A stretch of 13,377 nt of DNA from Betaproteobacteria bacterium (GCA_003153335.1 PLYG01000569.1:7534-20910), one strand, 5' to 3'. Numbered from the stretch's first letter, positions 7,670 to 13,377 are shown. The notes: generated by a model not told the origin, from the sequence alone. Numbers and translations: made by a program.

Positions 7670-8080
7670 CTATCGGAGCTTGGTGCGGCCCAGGCGCTTC
7701 GCATTTGCTACCGCCTTCCGGTGTACTGGGGACAGCCCCTTGCCCAGAACATCAAGTGCGACGCCCTGCAGCCTTGTAGTCACTGCACCTGCAGATGGTA
7801 TGCCCCTCAGCGACGGCGACCAGAACGAACGAAAGATAGAAGCCGCCAAGGCTTGATTCGCACGAAAGGCTTGCATTGTCATCGCATTCCATGACTCACT
7901 GAATGCTTCCGTCTTCTCTGCACTCATGCGTTTGAATTCCTTCCGGTCACGCTGCGAGAGGGTGGGACCAGCGACGGCCATGCGGGCCACTCGATGCGCT
8001 ACGACTTGTGGCACAGCGAAGGCAAGTTCCGCTACCTTGACGACGAGGGATGTGGTCATGCGTTTACGGCGAAAAGGCAT
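7670..8080 (-). CDS. Phasin family protein (polyhydroxyalkanoate granule-associated)
   Basis: This small protein (136 aa) reads like the phasins of Burkholderia-type bacteria. These amphipathic proteins coat polyhydroxyalkanoate granules and control their number and size. Visible features are an Ala/Val-rich N-terminus (MTTSLVVKVAELAFAVPQVV), a central helical stretch with ESWNAMTMQAF and NQALAASIFRSFWSP, and a basic C-terminus LGKGLSPVHRKAVANAK. The open frame extends back to 8371, but that part reads through repeat R4 and is not gene-like. AAGGA at 8089-8093 lies eight bases before the ATG ending at 8080, which decides the start; an inner ATG (8059) is possible. A sigma-54-like promoter lies just upstream. 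Recognition is from memory of the family, so moderately sure. Confidence 0.8.
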   Translation of the reverse strand: MPFRRKRMTTSLVVKVAELAFAVPQVVAHRVARMAVAGPTLSQRDRKEFKRMSAEKTEAFSESWNAMTMQAFRANQALAASIFRSFWSPSLRGIPSAGAVTTRLQGVALDVLGKGLSPVHRKAVANAKRLGRTKLR

Positions 8081-8111
8081 GAAAGTGTTCCTTAGAGGTG
8101 CGGCCGAGATT

Positions 8112-8127
8112 TGCGATTGTAGTGCCA
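8112..8127 (-). promoter_or_regulatory. Sigma-54 (RpoN)-type -24/-12 promoter for the phasin gene
   Basis: On the minus strand the sequence is TGGCAC, five bases, then TCGCA. The invariant GG (-24) and GC (-12) are ten bases apart, as required, and the -24 half is a perfect TGGCAC. Transcription would start near 8101, giving a leader of about 20 bases containing AAGGA. A TACAAT in the same place could act as a sigma-70 -10 box, but I see no matching -35. Confidence 0.5.
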
Positions 8128-8157
8128 AACAGCGCCGGTACCGACGATTACTTGCCC

Positions 8158-8188
8158 CACCTGCCGGGATTTCGTTGATCCACCCCGC
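8158..8188. repeat. Repeat motif S, copy 2
   Basis: This is the second copy of CACCTGCCGGGAT...CCACCCCGC, about 106 bases before R4 start to start. Confidence 0.5.
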
Positions 8189-8263
8189 TCCGATAGTTGC
8201 CGGGGTCAAGGGAACATGGGTGCTAGCGCTCCAGAGCGAAATATTGCCGACTGCGACCCGATA

Positions 8264-8334
8264 GTTGCGAGCCGTTTTTGCGGGCGTCATTGCGATGCCC
8301 TGAGAAGGTTCCTTCCAGGGTGCGGTGCCGGGGT
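8264..8334 (+). repeat. Intergenic repeat R, copy 4
   Basis: This copy is 71 bases, with left core GCCGTTTTTGCGGGC and right end TGCGGTGCCGGGGT. By hand it matches R3 at about 53 of 71 positions. It lies upstream of both divergent genes (phasin and HTH). Confidence 0.72.
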
Positions 8335-8381
8335 CGGTTGCCGGTGCCATCAACCCATTCAGGCTATTCAATCATCCGACT

Positions 8382-8390
8382 TGGTAAAAT
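8382..8390 (+). promoter_or_regulatory. Extended -10 promoter for the HTH gene
   Basis: TGGTAAAAT has the TGn extension and a near-consensus -10 box (TAAAAT), 29 bases before the ATG of the HTH gene. No good -35 is visible, as is common with extended -10 promoters. Confidence 0.45.
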
Positions 8391-8419
8391 AGCAGGCCTA
8401 CATCGAACATAGGAAGTAC

Positions 8420-8863
8420 ATGCCGAACATTGGAATCGTAGTAAGGGAAGAAATTGTCAGACTTTCCCGCAAGGAATGTCGTCAGCAAGTCGAACCAATC
8501 AAGAAGACCACGACACAGGTGCGTCACGAAGTTGCCGCCCTAAAACGCCAGGTGGCTCAGCTGGAACGTCAGGTCGCAGTGCTGTCACGCAAGGTGCCCG
8601 GGACGGCGTCGGTGAAGGTTGACTCGAAAACGAAGCCCTCGCGCTTTTCAGCGAACGGACTCCAGGCGCAGCGCTCTCGGCTTGATCTGTCAGCTGCCGA
8701 CTTTGGGAAGCTCCTCGGTGTCAGCGCCAAATCGATCTACAACTGGGAGTCCGAGAAGGCACGTCCGCGGGTTGAGCAGATTGCCAAGTTGGCTGCATTG
8801 CGGGGGCTCGGGAAGAGGGAAGTTGCGGGGAGGTTGGGACGGCTGAACGAAGCGAAGGAATAA
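8420..8863 (+). CDS. Coiled-coil and XRE-type helix-turn-helix DNA-binding protein
   Basis: This is a probable transcriptional regulator (147 aa). Residues about 30-58 have the heptad look of a coiled coil (ALKRQVAQLERQVAVL), suited to dimerisation. Residues about 78-130 form a Cro/C1-type HTH, with LSAADFGKLLGVSAKSIYNWE at 90-110 as the DNA-reading part. Small proteins with this layout, beginning MPNI.I..REEI.RLSRKE, recur in proteobacteria as I recall; their targets are unknown to me. AGGAAG at 8411-8416 lies just before the ATG and an extended -10 box lies upstream. A very small ORF follows with its own Shine-Dalgarno inside this gene's end. It may control the neighbouring small genes, but nothing shows that directly. 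Confidence 0.85.
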   Translation: MPNIGIVVREEIVRLSRKECRQQVEPIKKTTTQVRHEVAALKRQVAQLERQVAVLSRKVPGTASVKVDSKTKPSRFSANGLQAQRSRLDLSAADFGKLLGVSAKSIYNWESEKARPRVEQIAKLAALRGLGKREVAGRLGRLNEAKE

Positions 8864-8866
8864 GTT

Positions 8867-8953
8867 ATGGCAGACGACAGCAGAACGAAGCCGGTCCCTG
8901 CAGATTCCGGTCGTATCAACATGAGTGACGACCGAGAGAACTATCAACGGTAG
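8867..8953 (+). CDS. 28-aa ORF, possible truncated DUF3606 protein
   Basis: This tiny reading frame starts MADDSRTKP and contains GRINMSDD before stopping at TAG 8951-8953. AAGGA at 8855-8859 is seven bases before the ATG, a good spacing. DUF3606 proteins are short (about 60 aa) and typically begin MADD..., followed by a RIN(V/M)NE-type motif, so this looks like the first half of one cut by a stop. It may be a decayed remnant or still translated as a coupled peptide after the HTH gene. Only the first half of the domain is recognisable. Confidence 0.4.
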   Translation: MADDSRTKPVPADSGRINMSDDRENYQR

Positions 8954-9012
8954 CACGGCGCAATTTCCTCTCAATCATGAGTTCTTCATGAACTGTGGAT
9001 AGGTAGACGACG

Positions 9013-10104
9013 ATGACAGCAGAGAAGAGCGAGCAAGAAGGCGCTGAACCGATGGAACGCTTCGCCGTGGATGAGAGCGGCTATACCGGCTTCGACCTCA
9101 TGAACGCAGAGCAGCGCTTCCAAGGGGCTACAGCGATCGACCTAAGTGACGAGGAGGCATCTGATCTAATCGATAGGCATTTCCCCAATCTCGTCGCGGC
9201 AGAACTTAAGTACAGCTCGCTGGCGCGACGCGCGAACAATCACGAACGTCTCCTTAATTTGCAGAGAGACGTTCTGCACAACCACAAATGCGTGACATGC
9301 GTTTGCGATAAGCGATTTCTCTTGACCTTAATATTCTTAGACTACGCTGCGGAGCCGTTCTATCACGAGCAGGGGTTTGATTTCTATGAGGACGGTCAGA
9401 ACTATGCACTCGCGTCACTGCTTTACCGCACCGGACCGACCTTCTTTGGTGAGCAAGCTTTCCATGCTCTCCTTGCCGCATTTCAAACTGCGGTACGAGA
9501 GAAAACAACTCAATCGCTCGATACCCTCGTTGCAGCCGCTCGCGCTTGCAAGTGGGAAAAGATGGGCGAAGCTATTGGGCCCATTGCGATGGGTTCAACG
9601 GCGTGTCTACGGGCAATCGCGACGCCCGGAGTATCGACCGATGCTGCATTTCCTGTATTGCAGGCGTTGATAACTCGAATGGAGGTCATGGCAAAAGGTC
9701 CGTATCGAGTCGAACACGACAGGTCAAAGAACCTTCTTCAGTACAACGAACTGCTCCAGCGACTCATCGCGCACGATGCCGACGTTGAGTTTAAGGAAAC
9801 TGCAATCACTACCCTAAAATTTCCGCTCAAACTGAGAGAAGTGACTCAGGTTGACTCCCAAGACAGTCCGTCCATACAAGTCGCGGACGTATTGATTGGC
9901 GCAGCAATTGAGGCAGGAAATTCGCTTGCTGGATTGCGTGAAAACAGATTCGACGCCGAAGCACTTCTGGCGTTGTACGCCCCCGATCAATTCATACACA
10001 TCATTCCGTCGCTTGATTTTGCCGAGCAGAAGGAATTTCGGAAGGGTACACAGGCATCGAAAGTTATTGACTATTTCGCGGAGCACTTTTACAAACGGAA
10101 GTAG
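9013..10104 (+). CDS. DUF3800 domain protein (RNase H-like fold)
   Basis: This 363-aa protein has the DUF3800 motif order. There is an N-terminal DESG (Asp20-Gly23), an ELKYSSL at about 64-70, HDRSKN at 235-240, and an S.QVADVLIGA near 287-297 with Asp292. These acidic positions are where RNase H-like nucleases hold metal. DUF3800 members are found in phage, mobile islands and defence loci; their role is mostly unproven. ATG 9052 (giving MERFAVDESG) is an alternative start closer to the DESG, as in most family members. GC is lower than in the metabolic operon, so acquisition is likely. Its stop TAG abuts the stop of the convergent neighbour (TAGCTA at 10102-10107) with no spacer. Confidence 0.82.
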   Translation: MTAEKSEQEGAEPMERFAVDESGYTGFDLMNAEQRFQGATAIDLSDEEASDLIDRHFPNLVAAELKYSSLARRANNHERLLNLQRDVLHNHKCVTCVCDKRFLLTLIFLDYAAEPFYHEQGFDFYEDGQNYALASLLYRTGPTFFGEQAFHALLAAFQTAVREKTTQSLDTLVAAARACKWEKMGEAIGPIAMGSTACLRAIATPGVSTDAAFPVLQALITRMEVMAKGPYRVEHDRSKNLLQYNELLQRLIAHDADVEFKETAITTLKFPLKLREVTQVDSQDSPSIQVADVLIGAAIEAGNSLAGLRENRFDAEALLALYAPDQFIHIIPSLDFAEQKEFRKGTQASKVIDYFAEHFYKRK

Positions 10105-10701
10105 CTATTTCGGGTCCGCGATTTTGAATAGTCGGCGAGCCTCAAAGTGCTCGACAAAATCCGCAAGCATTGCGTCGTATAGCTCGCTTGAGCCCGTTGC
10201 TTTGTGGATGTCTAGGCTGATCTTCTCGTAGATCTGTCGGAGAGAGGGAAATCTCGCCTTGAAGTCGTCGGGCAGCGTGGTCATATATGCCTCAAGCGCC
10301 CTGTCCGCGTAATCAGGTGCAGGCGCAAACTTCCTTGCCCATTGCTCGATTGCCGTTCGAAGCAGAAAAAGACCAGCAAGTATCTGCCCGGACCGTTGGG
10401 CGATCACCGACTGGCTGTAGTAGGTACGGATGCTCTTCGGGATGTCAGTCGATACAGGTACGTGCTCCATGGGTGAGCGACCGCATAGGGTCAGCTTGCC
10501 ACCAACCCGCTGGACCAGCAATGTCTCAGGGAATCCTTTGCAGGATTGGCACTGGTAGGCCAGCGCATAGACTTGTTCCAACCTTCCTACGCCGTCCAAA
10601 CCACGTCCTTCAACAGAAGATCGTGTACGCACAGGATTGAAGGCTTCCAGACGATCGCACGTTTTGCAGAACAGCTTCGCATGAGTAGCCTTGAAAAAAA
10701 T
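10105..10701 (-). CDS. DUF4145-like protein with N-terminal zinc ribbon, 5' end apparently lost
   Basis: The helical body (LRTAIEQWARKF, then ...LRQIYEKISLDIHKATG) reads like DUF4145, a domain found in hypothetical proteins and some restriction or defence loci. The first usable start codon is GTG at 10632 (175 aa). However, the frame runs on upstream and encodes a CxxC (LFCKTC, cysteines at about 10666-10668 and 10657-10659) that pairs with YQCQSCK downstream to make a zinc ribbon. The true protein should therefore begin further upstream, yet no ATG, GTG or TTG occurs in frame before the GC shift at about 10702. I infer that the insertion at 10702 removed the start codon. Expression from GTG 10632 would lack half the ribbon. 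Confidence 0.65.
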   Translation of the reverse strand: MFFKATHAKLFCKTCDRLEAFNPVRTRSSVEGRGLDGVGRLEQVYALAYQCQSCKGFPETLLVQRVGGKLTLCGRSPMEHVPVSTDIPKSIRTYYSQSVIAQRSGQILAGLFLLRTAIEQWARKFAPAPDYADRALEAYMTTLPDDFKARFPSLRQIYEKISLDIHKATGSSELYDAMLADFVEHFEARRLFKIADPK

Positions 10702-10738
10702 GGGAATTATATCTTTAACTCCCTTTAGGGTATTATGG

Positions 10739-10758
10739 CCCTCCGGCGACTCGGAGGG
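10739..10758 (+). promoter_or_regulatory. Hairpin that would mask the Shine-Dalgarno of the first passenger gene
   Basis: CCCTCCG (10739-10745) and CGGAGGG (10752-10758) form a perfect 7-bp stem with a six-base loop. The right arm contains GGAGG (10753-10757), the Shine-Dalgarno for GTG 10765. A transcript entering from outside the element would fold this hairpin and block translation. Confidence 0.5.
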
Positions 10759-10764
10759 GATGGG

Positions 10765-11583
10765 GTGGAACTGGGAAACAAGCAGACCGCAGCGATTGGC
10801 ATCTTTGCTGGCGTCGGGGTCGGCGGTATGAGTTGGGCCGCACCTTTATTGTTTCCGTCAGTTCCTATCGAATCGGTATGGTGTTTATTCATCGTAAGCA
10901 TCGTATTTGTGATAGCGTCAATCGCTTCGCTCATAAAACCAGCGCTGTTTCAAAAAGCGCACAAAATTGAATTTGTAAGTCTGCAAGCGGTTGTTTTGTC
11001 GATTGCCGAACGCTTGAAATTACCGCCGCATTTAGCGGATCAAGCAACGATGCCGGGAAAGCCACAAGAGATATTAGACGCCTATTGGCAAGTTGCCAGC
11101 AAAGCGACGGCGCATGAATTCGATCAACTTACCGTCAACCAGAGAATCGAACATGCTAGGCGATTCTCATTTGCTGCGAATCTGTTGAATAAAGCATTGC
11201 ATGATTCGACTGCTTATCAAGTGCAATGGATGGAAACGGATACTGCAAAAGGCTTTGCTGTACGCAGTTCATCCGTCGAACAAGAGGCGCGAGAATTACT
11301 AACGCAAGCGAAAACGTGGGGACCGCGCAGACAGGAAAACTACTGCACCTACATCCGCAACGCATTAGAGCGTGGCTCTGCGACAAGATTTGCGCTAGCT
11401 GGTGGCGCATCGCCAGATAATATCGCGCGCGAGATAGCGATAGCCGCCATGAATAACAGCAACGATAAATCAGGATGGACAGAAAAACAGACTCATCGCT
11501 GGCAACAAATAGGTTTCGATAAAGCTAGCATTGGTGTGTTATTAGCCGCCAGCGAAATCGCTCACGATCTAACGGCGGCATGA
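10765..11583 (+). CDS. Membrane-anchored protein of unknown function (passenger gene 1)
   Basis: I do not recognise this 272-aa protein. It has two hydrophobic segments near the N-terminus, about residues 8-30 (IGIFAGVGVGG...) and 38-57 (VWCLFIVSIVFVIASIASLI). A soluble, helix-rich domain of about 200 residues follows, rich in Ala, Gln and charged residues and probably cytoplasmic. GGAGG at 10753-10757, seven bases upstream, favours GTG 10765 over the in-frame ATG at 10735, which lacks a good site. Codon use is far less GC-rich than in the operon at 62-4941. Its TGA is directly followed by an ATG of the next gene's frame (11584), suggesting one transcript. No catalytic motif is visible. Confidence 0.75.
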   Translation: MELGNKQTAAIGIFAGVGVGGMSWAAPLLFPSVPIESVWCLFIVSIVFVIASIASLIKPALFQKAHKIEFVSLQAVVLSIAERLKLPPHLADQATMPGKPQEILDAYWQVASKATAHEFDQLTVNQRIEHARRFSFAANLLNKALHDSTAYQVQWMETDTAKGFAVRSSSVEQEARELLTQAKTWGPRRQENYCTYIRNALERGSATRFALAGGASPDNIAREIAIAAMNNSNDKSGWTEKQTHRWQQIGFDKASIGVLLAASEIAHDLTAA

Positions 11584-11637
11584 ATGCTCTATTGCGCTCG
11601 ATTGGTCAATGTACGAGAATTCCACCAGAAAAAGCAA

Positions 11638-12009
11638 ATGGCTAAAATGTCAAGACAAAAATCTTTGTTAGCGGGATTGTGCTTCGCGCTATTAGCCGCT
11701 CCACTTAGCGGGATAGCGTGTAACAACACGGATATTGCCGTAGATAAACTACGAAGTTGGGTTGACGGTGGCGTGCTTCATATCGTTGGCCGTCTAATCA
11801 ACAATTGCGCGCAAGCAACGGGAGTAAAGGCAAAGATTATTCTTTATAACAGCGCTGGTGACATTTTAAAAGTGAGTGATCCTTGGCTTACTGGTATTGA
11901 TAACATTCCTGCCCACTCTGATTTCCCGTTCGAAGCAACGTATCAACGCCAGTCAGATTTCAGTAAGTTTGAATTGCGCATTATTTCCACTATGACGTGG
12001 ACTAACTAG
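11638..12009 (+). CDS. Small exported protein, FxLYD-like (passenger gene 2)
   Basis: This 123-aa protein has a typical signal peptide: a basic start (MAKMSRQK), a hydrophobic core (SLLAGLCFALLAAPL) and a probable cleavage after SGIA. The mature part (LHIVGRLINNCAQATGVKAKIILYNSAGDIL...IPAHSDFPFEA) resembles the FxLYD-type beta-sandwich found in secreted and membrane-linked proteins. Two cysteines in the mature part could form a disulfide. The frame is open back to ATG 11584, right after the previous gene's stop, but that start would put the signal peptide too far inside; ATG 11638 or 11647 fits better. The cysteine after the cleavage site is not in a standard lipobox. Function unknown; likely periplasmic. 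Confidence 0.65.
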   Translation: MAKMSRQKSLLAGLCFALLAAPLSGIACNNTDIAVDKLRSWVDGGVLHIVGRLINNCAQATGVKAKIILYNSAGDILKVSDPWLTGIDNIPAHSDFPFEATYQRQSDFSKFELRIISTMTWTN

Positions 12010-12180
12010 TAGAAAAGCCGAACAAAATGCAAAAGAACTTCCCCCAGGAAAAGGAAATTGCAACAGCTAAGAGCGCCAATTATTGGGCGAAGAAGATATT
12101 CGCATAGGCGTAATATGAACGCACCGCTACCGTTGGCTTATTGGGAGGGGATACGGCGAATCGCCGATCCATTCGAGCTA

Positions 12181-12834
12181 ATGAAATTTACTTTAATCTA
12201 TGACGGACATCTTCCGTCTGCCGGAAATAAAGTCAAATCATATCCGGCCAGCGAGATTAGAAATGTATTCCACGACCAACTAGCTGATTTATGGGACGGT
12301 CATGCTGTCATGCGCGGACTGGCAAGAACAGCAAGAGTCCACAGTGAAGGATTGCGTGATTTAGCTTTGACAAAAGGTGTACCAATACAGCCAGAATACA
12401 AAGAGCCAATTCCGCCCGTGCCTCATGGGTATGTTGATTTATGTGCCTCAATCCTGGTTCCAAATGTTGGCGGATTTATACCGCTAATTCGCCACTCACT
12501 GAATCTGTCTTGCGCGATTGATATACTTTTCTTGCGTCATGAAGAGCCATTTTCTTTAATGAAGCAAGGTGGAGACTTAGACGGTAGGCTCAAAACATTG
12601 TTTGACGGATTGCGAATGCCCGATCCGAATAACATTTATATCGGCGCCGATCCGATAGATGACCCGTTATATGTGGTGCTTGAGGACGATGCGCTAATCT
12701 CTGATTTTTCAGTGCGGAGTGGAAAGTTACTTGGCCGCGATGCCAAATATAAACATGCCGTTCGACTTCAGGTTGATGTGACAATAAAAGTCATGCGCGT
12801 CACTGAAGAAAATCAGTGCTTAATCGGCGGTTAG
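12181..12834 (+). CDS. Conserved hypothetical protein with RusA-like acidic motif (passenger gene 3)
   Basis: The 217-aa form starting MKFTLIYDGHLPSAGN matches the start I recall for a widespread unnamed family. The same frame is open upstream to TTG 12058, which has AGGA eight bases before it, and to ATG 12115, so the start is uncertain. The core GGDLDGRLKTLFDGL (130-144), followed by LEDDALIS (167-174), closely resembles the RusA Holliday-junction resolvase pattern D.DN..K...D.L...DD..V. In RusA those aspartates bind the catalytic magnesium. Here Asp132, Asp134, Asp169 and Asp170 would fill that role. The rest of the fold is not obviously RusA, and there is an insert between the two motif halves. 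The nuclease role is therefore an inference. Confidence 0.75.
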   Translation: MKFTLIYDGHLPSAGNKVKSYPASEIRNVFHDQLADLWDGHAVMRGLARTARVHSEGLRDLALTKGVPIQPEYKEPIPPVPHGYVDLCASILVPNVGGFIPLIRHSLNLSCAIDILFLRHEEPFSLMKQGGDLDGRLKTLFDGLRMPDPNNIYIGADPIDDPLYVVLEDDALISDFSVRSGKLLGRDAKYKHAVRLQVDVTIKVMRVTEENQCLIGG

Positions 12835-12867
12835 ATCTTTGAACGCGCCAATTTCTTTTTCTGTTTT
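12826..12867 (+). terminator. Possible intrinsic terminator after passenger gene 3
   Basis: GGCGGTT (12826-12832) can pair with AACGCGCC (12842-12849) with one bulged base. A T-rich run follows (AATTTCTTTTTCTGTTTT, 12850-12867). The stem overlaps the stop codon of passenger gene 3 and the end of the opposing small ORF. Confidence 0.35.
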
Positions 12868-12959
12868 GCCCGCTTTTTTGCTGGCTCGCTTTTCGGCTTG
12901 GGCCGGTAAGCAAGCACTGTATCCACAAGCCGCTCAAACGCTGCTAGAGCGGCCTTCAT
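12831..12959 (-). CDS. Small basic ORF (42 aa) coupled to the IS1595 transposase
   Basis: This ORF starts MKAALAAFERLVDTVLAYRP and ends in a very lysine-rich tail (KKRAKQKKKLARSKI). Its ATG overlaps the transposase stop in an ATGA (12956-12959), a classic translational-coupling arrangement. Its TAA overlaps the TAG of the convergent passenger gene 3 within the same four bases (TTAG, 12831-12834). I recall short basic reading frames after IS1595-type transposases, but know of no proven role. The short amphipathic start with a basic tail suggests nucleic-acid or transposase binding. It could be an accessory factor, a regulator of transposition, or an unselected tail. Confidence 0.55.
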   Translation of the reverse strand: MKAALAAFERLVDTVLAYRPKPKSEPAKKRAKQKKKLARSKI

Positions 12960-13377
12960 GCGATCAACGCCGTGTAGGTAATACGACAGCCGCGCGTAGC
13001 CGTGATGAGGCTGTTAAGCCTGTTAATCGTGTGCGTTTTGACGTTGCCGTCATTCAACCGGAACGAGAACTCATTAACATAGCGCCCAAGATGTTTCTTG
13101 GTAACGTGATGATAAATACCATAGACGCCGCGCTTGAAAACCGCCCATACGCTTTCAATGCCATTGGTAGTAACGCCACCACGCACAAATTCCTTTTTGC
13201 TATGGTTGACTGTGGCGTGGACATAGCGCACTTCAAGTCCCTGATAGCCGCCGTGCTCATCCGTATGAATGGTCGATCCGGCTTGTACGTTTTCACAAAT
13301 GACTCTTTGCAGAGTTTGCGTATCGGTAGCTTGAATCGGCATAGCAATCGTACGGCCACCACGCTCACGCATACCGA
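12956..13377 (-). CDS. IS1595-family transposase, C-terminal part (cut by the window edge)
   Basis: This is the catalytic C-terminal half of a DDE-type transposase of the IS1595 family; the frame continues beyond 13377. Diagnostic runs are MRERGGRTIAMPI, STIHTDEHGGYQGL, NHSKKEFVRGG, TNGIESVWAVFKRGVYGIYHH and KKHLGRYVNEFSFRLNDGN. The acidic residues in HTDEHGGY and in TNGIES are the likely second and third catalytic positions. The first Asp and the N-terminal zinc-binding region would lie outside. No frameshift is visible, so it may be intact. It overlaps the small downstream ORF by ATGA. Confidence 0.92.
   Translation of the reverse strand, partial: GMRERGGRTIAMPIQATDTQTLQRVICENVQAGSTIHTDEHGGYQGLEVRYVHATVNHSKKEFVRGGVTTNGIESVWAVFKRGVYGIYHHVTKKHLGRYVNEFSFRLNDGNVKTHTINRLNSLITATRGCRITYTALIA

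Larger units (their letters stand above)
8081..8419. other. Divergent regulatory region between the phasin and HTH genes (339 bp)
   Basis: From left to right it holds the phasin ribosome-binding site, a sigma-54-like promoter reading left, motif S2, repeat R4, and an extended -10 promoter reading right into the HTH gene. No further gene is seen. Confidence 0.6.
10702..13377. mobile_element. IS1595-family transposon with passenger genes (right end outside window)
   Basis: Base composition drops sharply from about 10702. The segment holds three plus-strand genes and ends in an IS1595-type transposase on the minus strand. The left edge has an imperfect inverted repeat, GGGA..TCCC, at 10702-10723, preceded by AAAAAAAT (10694-10701), which could be an 8-bp target duplication. 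The transposase-linked small ORF and the last passenger gene overlap at their stop codons, leaving no room for an element end between them. That puts the passenger genes inside the element. The exact ends are inferred. Confidence 0.5.

Noticed and set aside
6454..8345. CRISPR array, suggested by the regular repeats
   Set aside because: The R copies are long, diverged and unevenly spaced, and the 23-bp TGACC set has no spacers; no cas gene is present.
8081..8371. N-terminal 97-residue extension of the phasin frame
   Set aside because: It translates repeat R4, motif S2 and the promoter region; the AAGGA-supported start at 8080 and the family's usual length argue against it.
12831..12844. TTAGATCTTTGAAC resembles TTATATCTTTAAC at 10707-10719 (the inferred left end of the transposon)
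   Set aside because: The match is short and needs a gap. If real, it would mean the element proper ends at 12831 and the passengers lie outside, so it deserves a check, but chance is the simpler explanation.

Overview
The window looks like chromosomal DNA of a Burkholderia-type betaproteobacterium (Paraburkholderia, Burkholderia or Caballeronia). It is GC-rich with strong third-position GC, its operons are tightly packed, and it holds a phasin and a LacI regulator of the kinds common in that group. This is inferred from reading the proteins; no search was run.

Region 1 (1-6194) is a metabolic locus. It has two PotB/PotC-type ABC permeases, a PotA-type ATPase, a PfkB-family kinase that reads like sulfofructose kinase YihV, and a class I aldolase of the LacD/YihT family. 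These lie head to tail with overlaps or small gaps. A convergent LacI-type regulator follows. The natural reading is uptake of a sugar-like solute, phosphorylation, and cleavage to DHAP plus an aldehyde, under LacI control. A perfect 16-bp LacI-type palindrome lies in the 5' end of the regulator gene. The substrate-binding protein would lie upstream of the window. Sulfoquinovose or sulfofructose is a plausible substrate but is not proven.

Region 2 (6195-8419) is mostly non-coding. It holds three 23-bp-phased TGACC repeats resembling an IS21-type terminus, four direct copies of a roughly 70-bp repeat (R1-R4), two copies of a companion motif (S1, S2), a 24-residue membrane peptide gene and a phasin gene. 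The phasin gene has a good sigma-54-like promoter.

Region 3 (8420-10701) is an accessory patch: a coiled-coil plus XRE-type HTH protein, a very small ORF that may be a DUF3606 remnant, a DUF3800 (RNase H-like) protein, and a convergent DUF4145-like protein with an N-terminal zinc ribbon whose 5' end seems to have been cut off.

Region 4 (about 10702 to the window end) has clearly lower GC. It carries three plus-strand genes: a membrane-anchored unknown, an exported FxLYD-like protein and a protein with a RusA-like acidic motif. An IS1595-family transposase follows on the minus strand, translationally coupled to a 42-residue basic ORF. I read this as an IS1595-family transposon with passenger genes, inserted into the start of the DUF4145-like gene. 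The right end is outside the window. This is the best candidate for something under-described.
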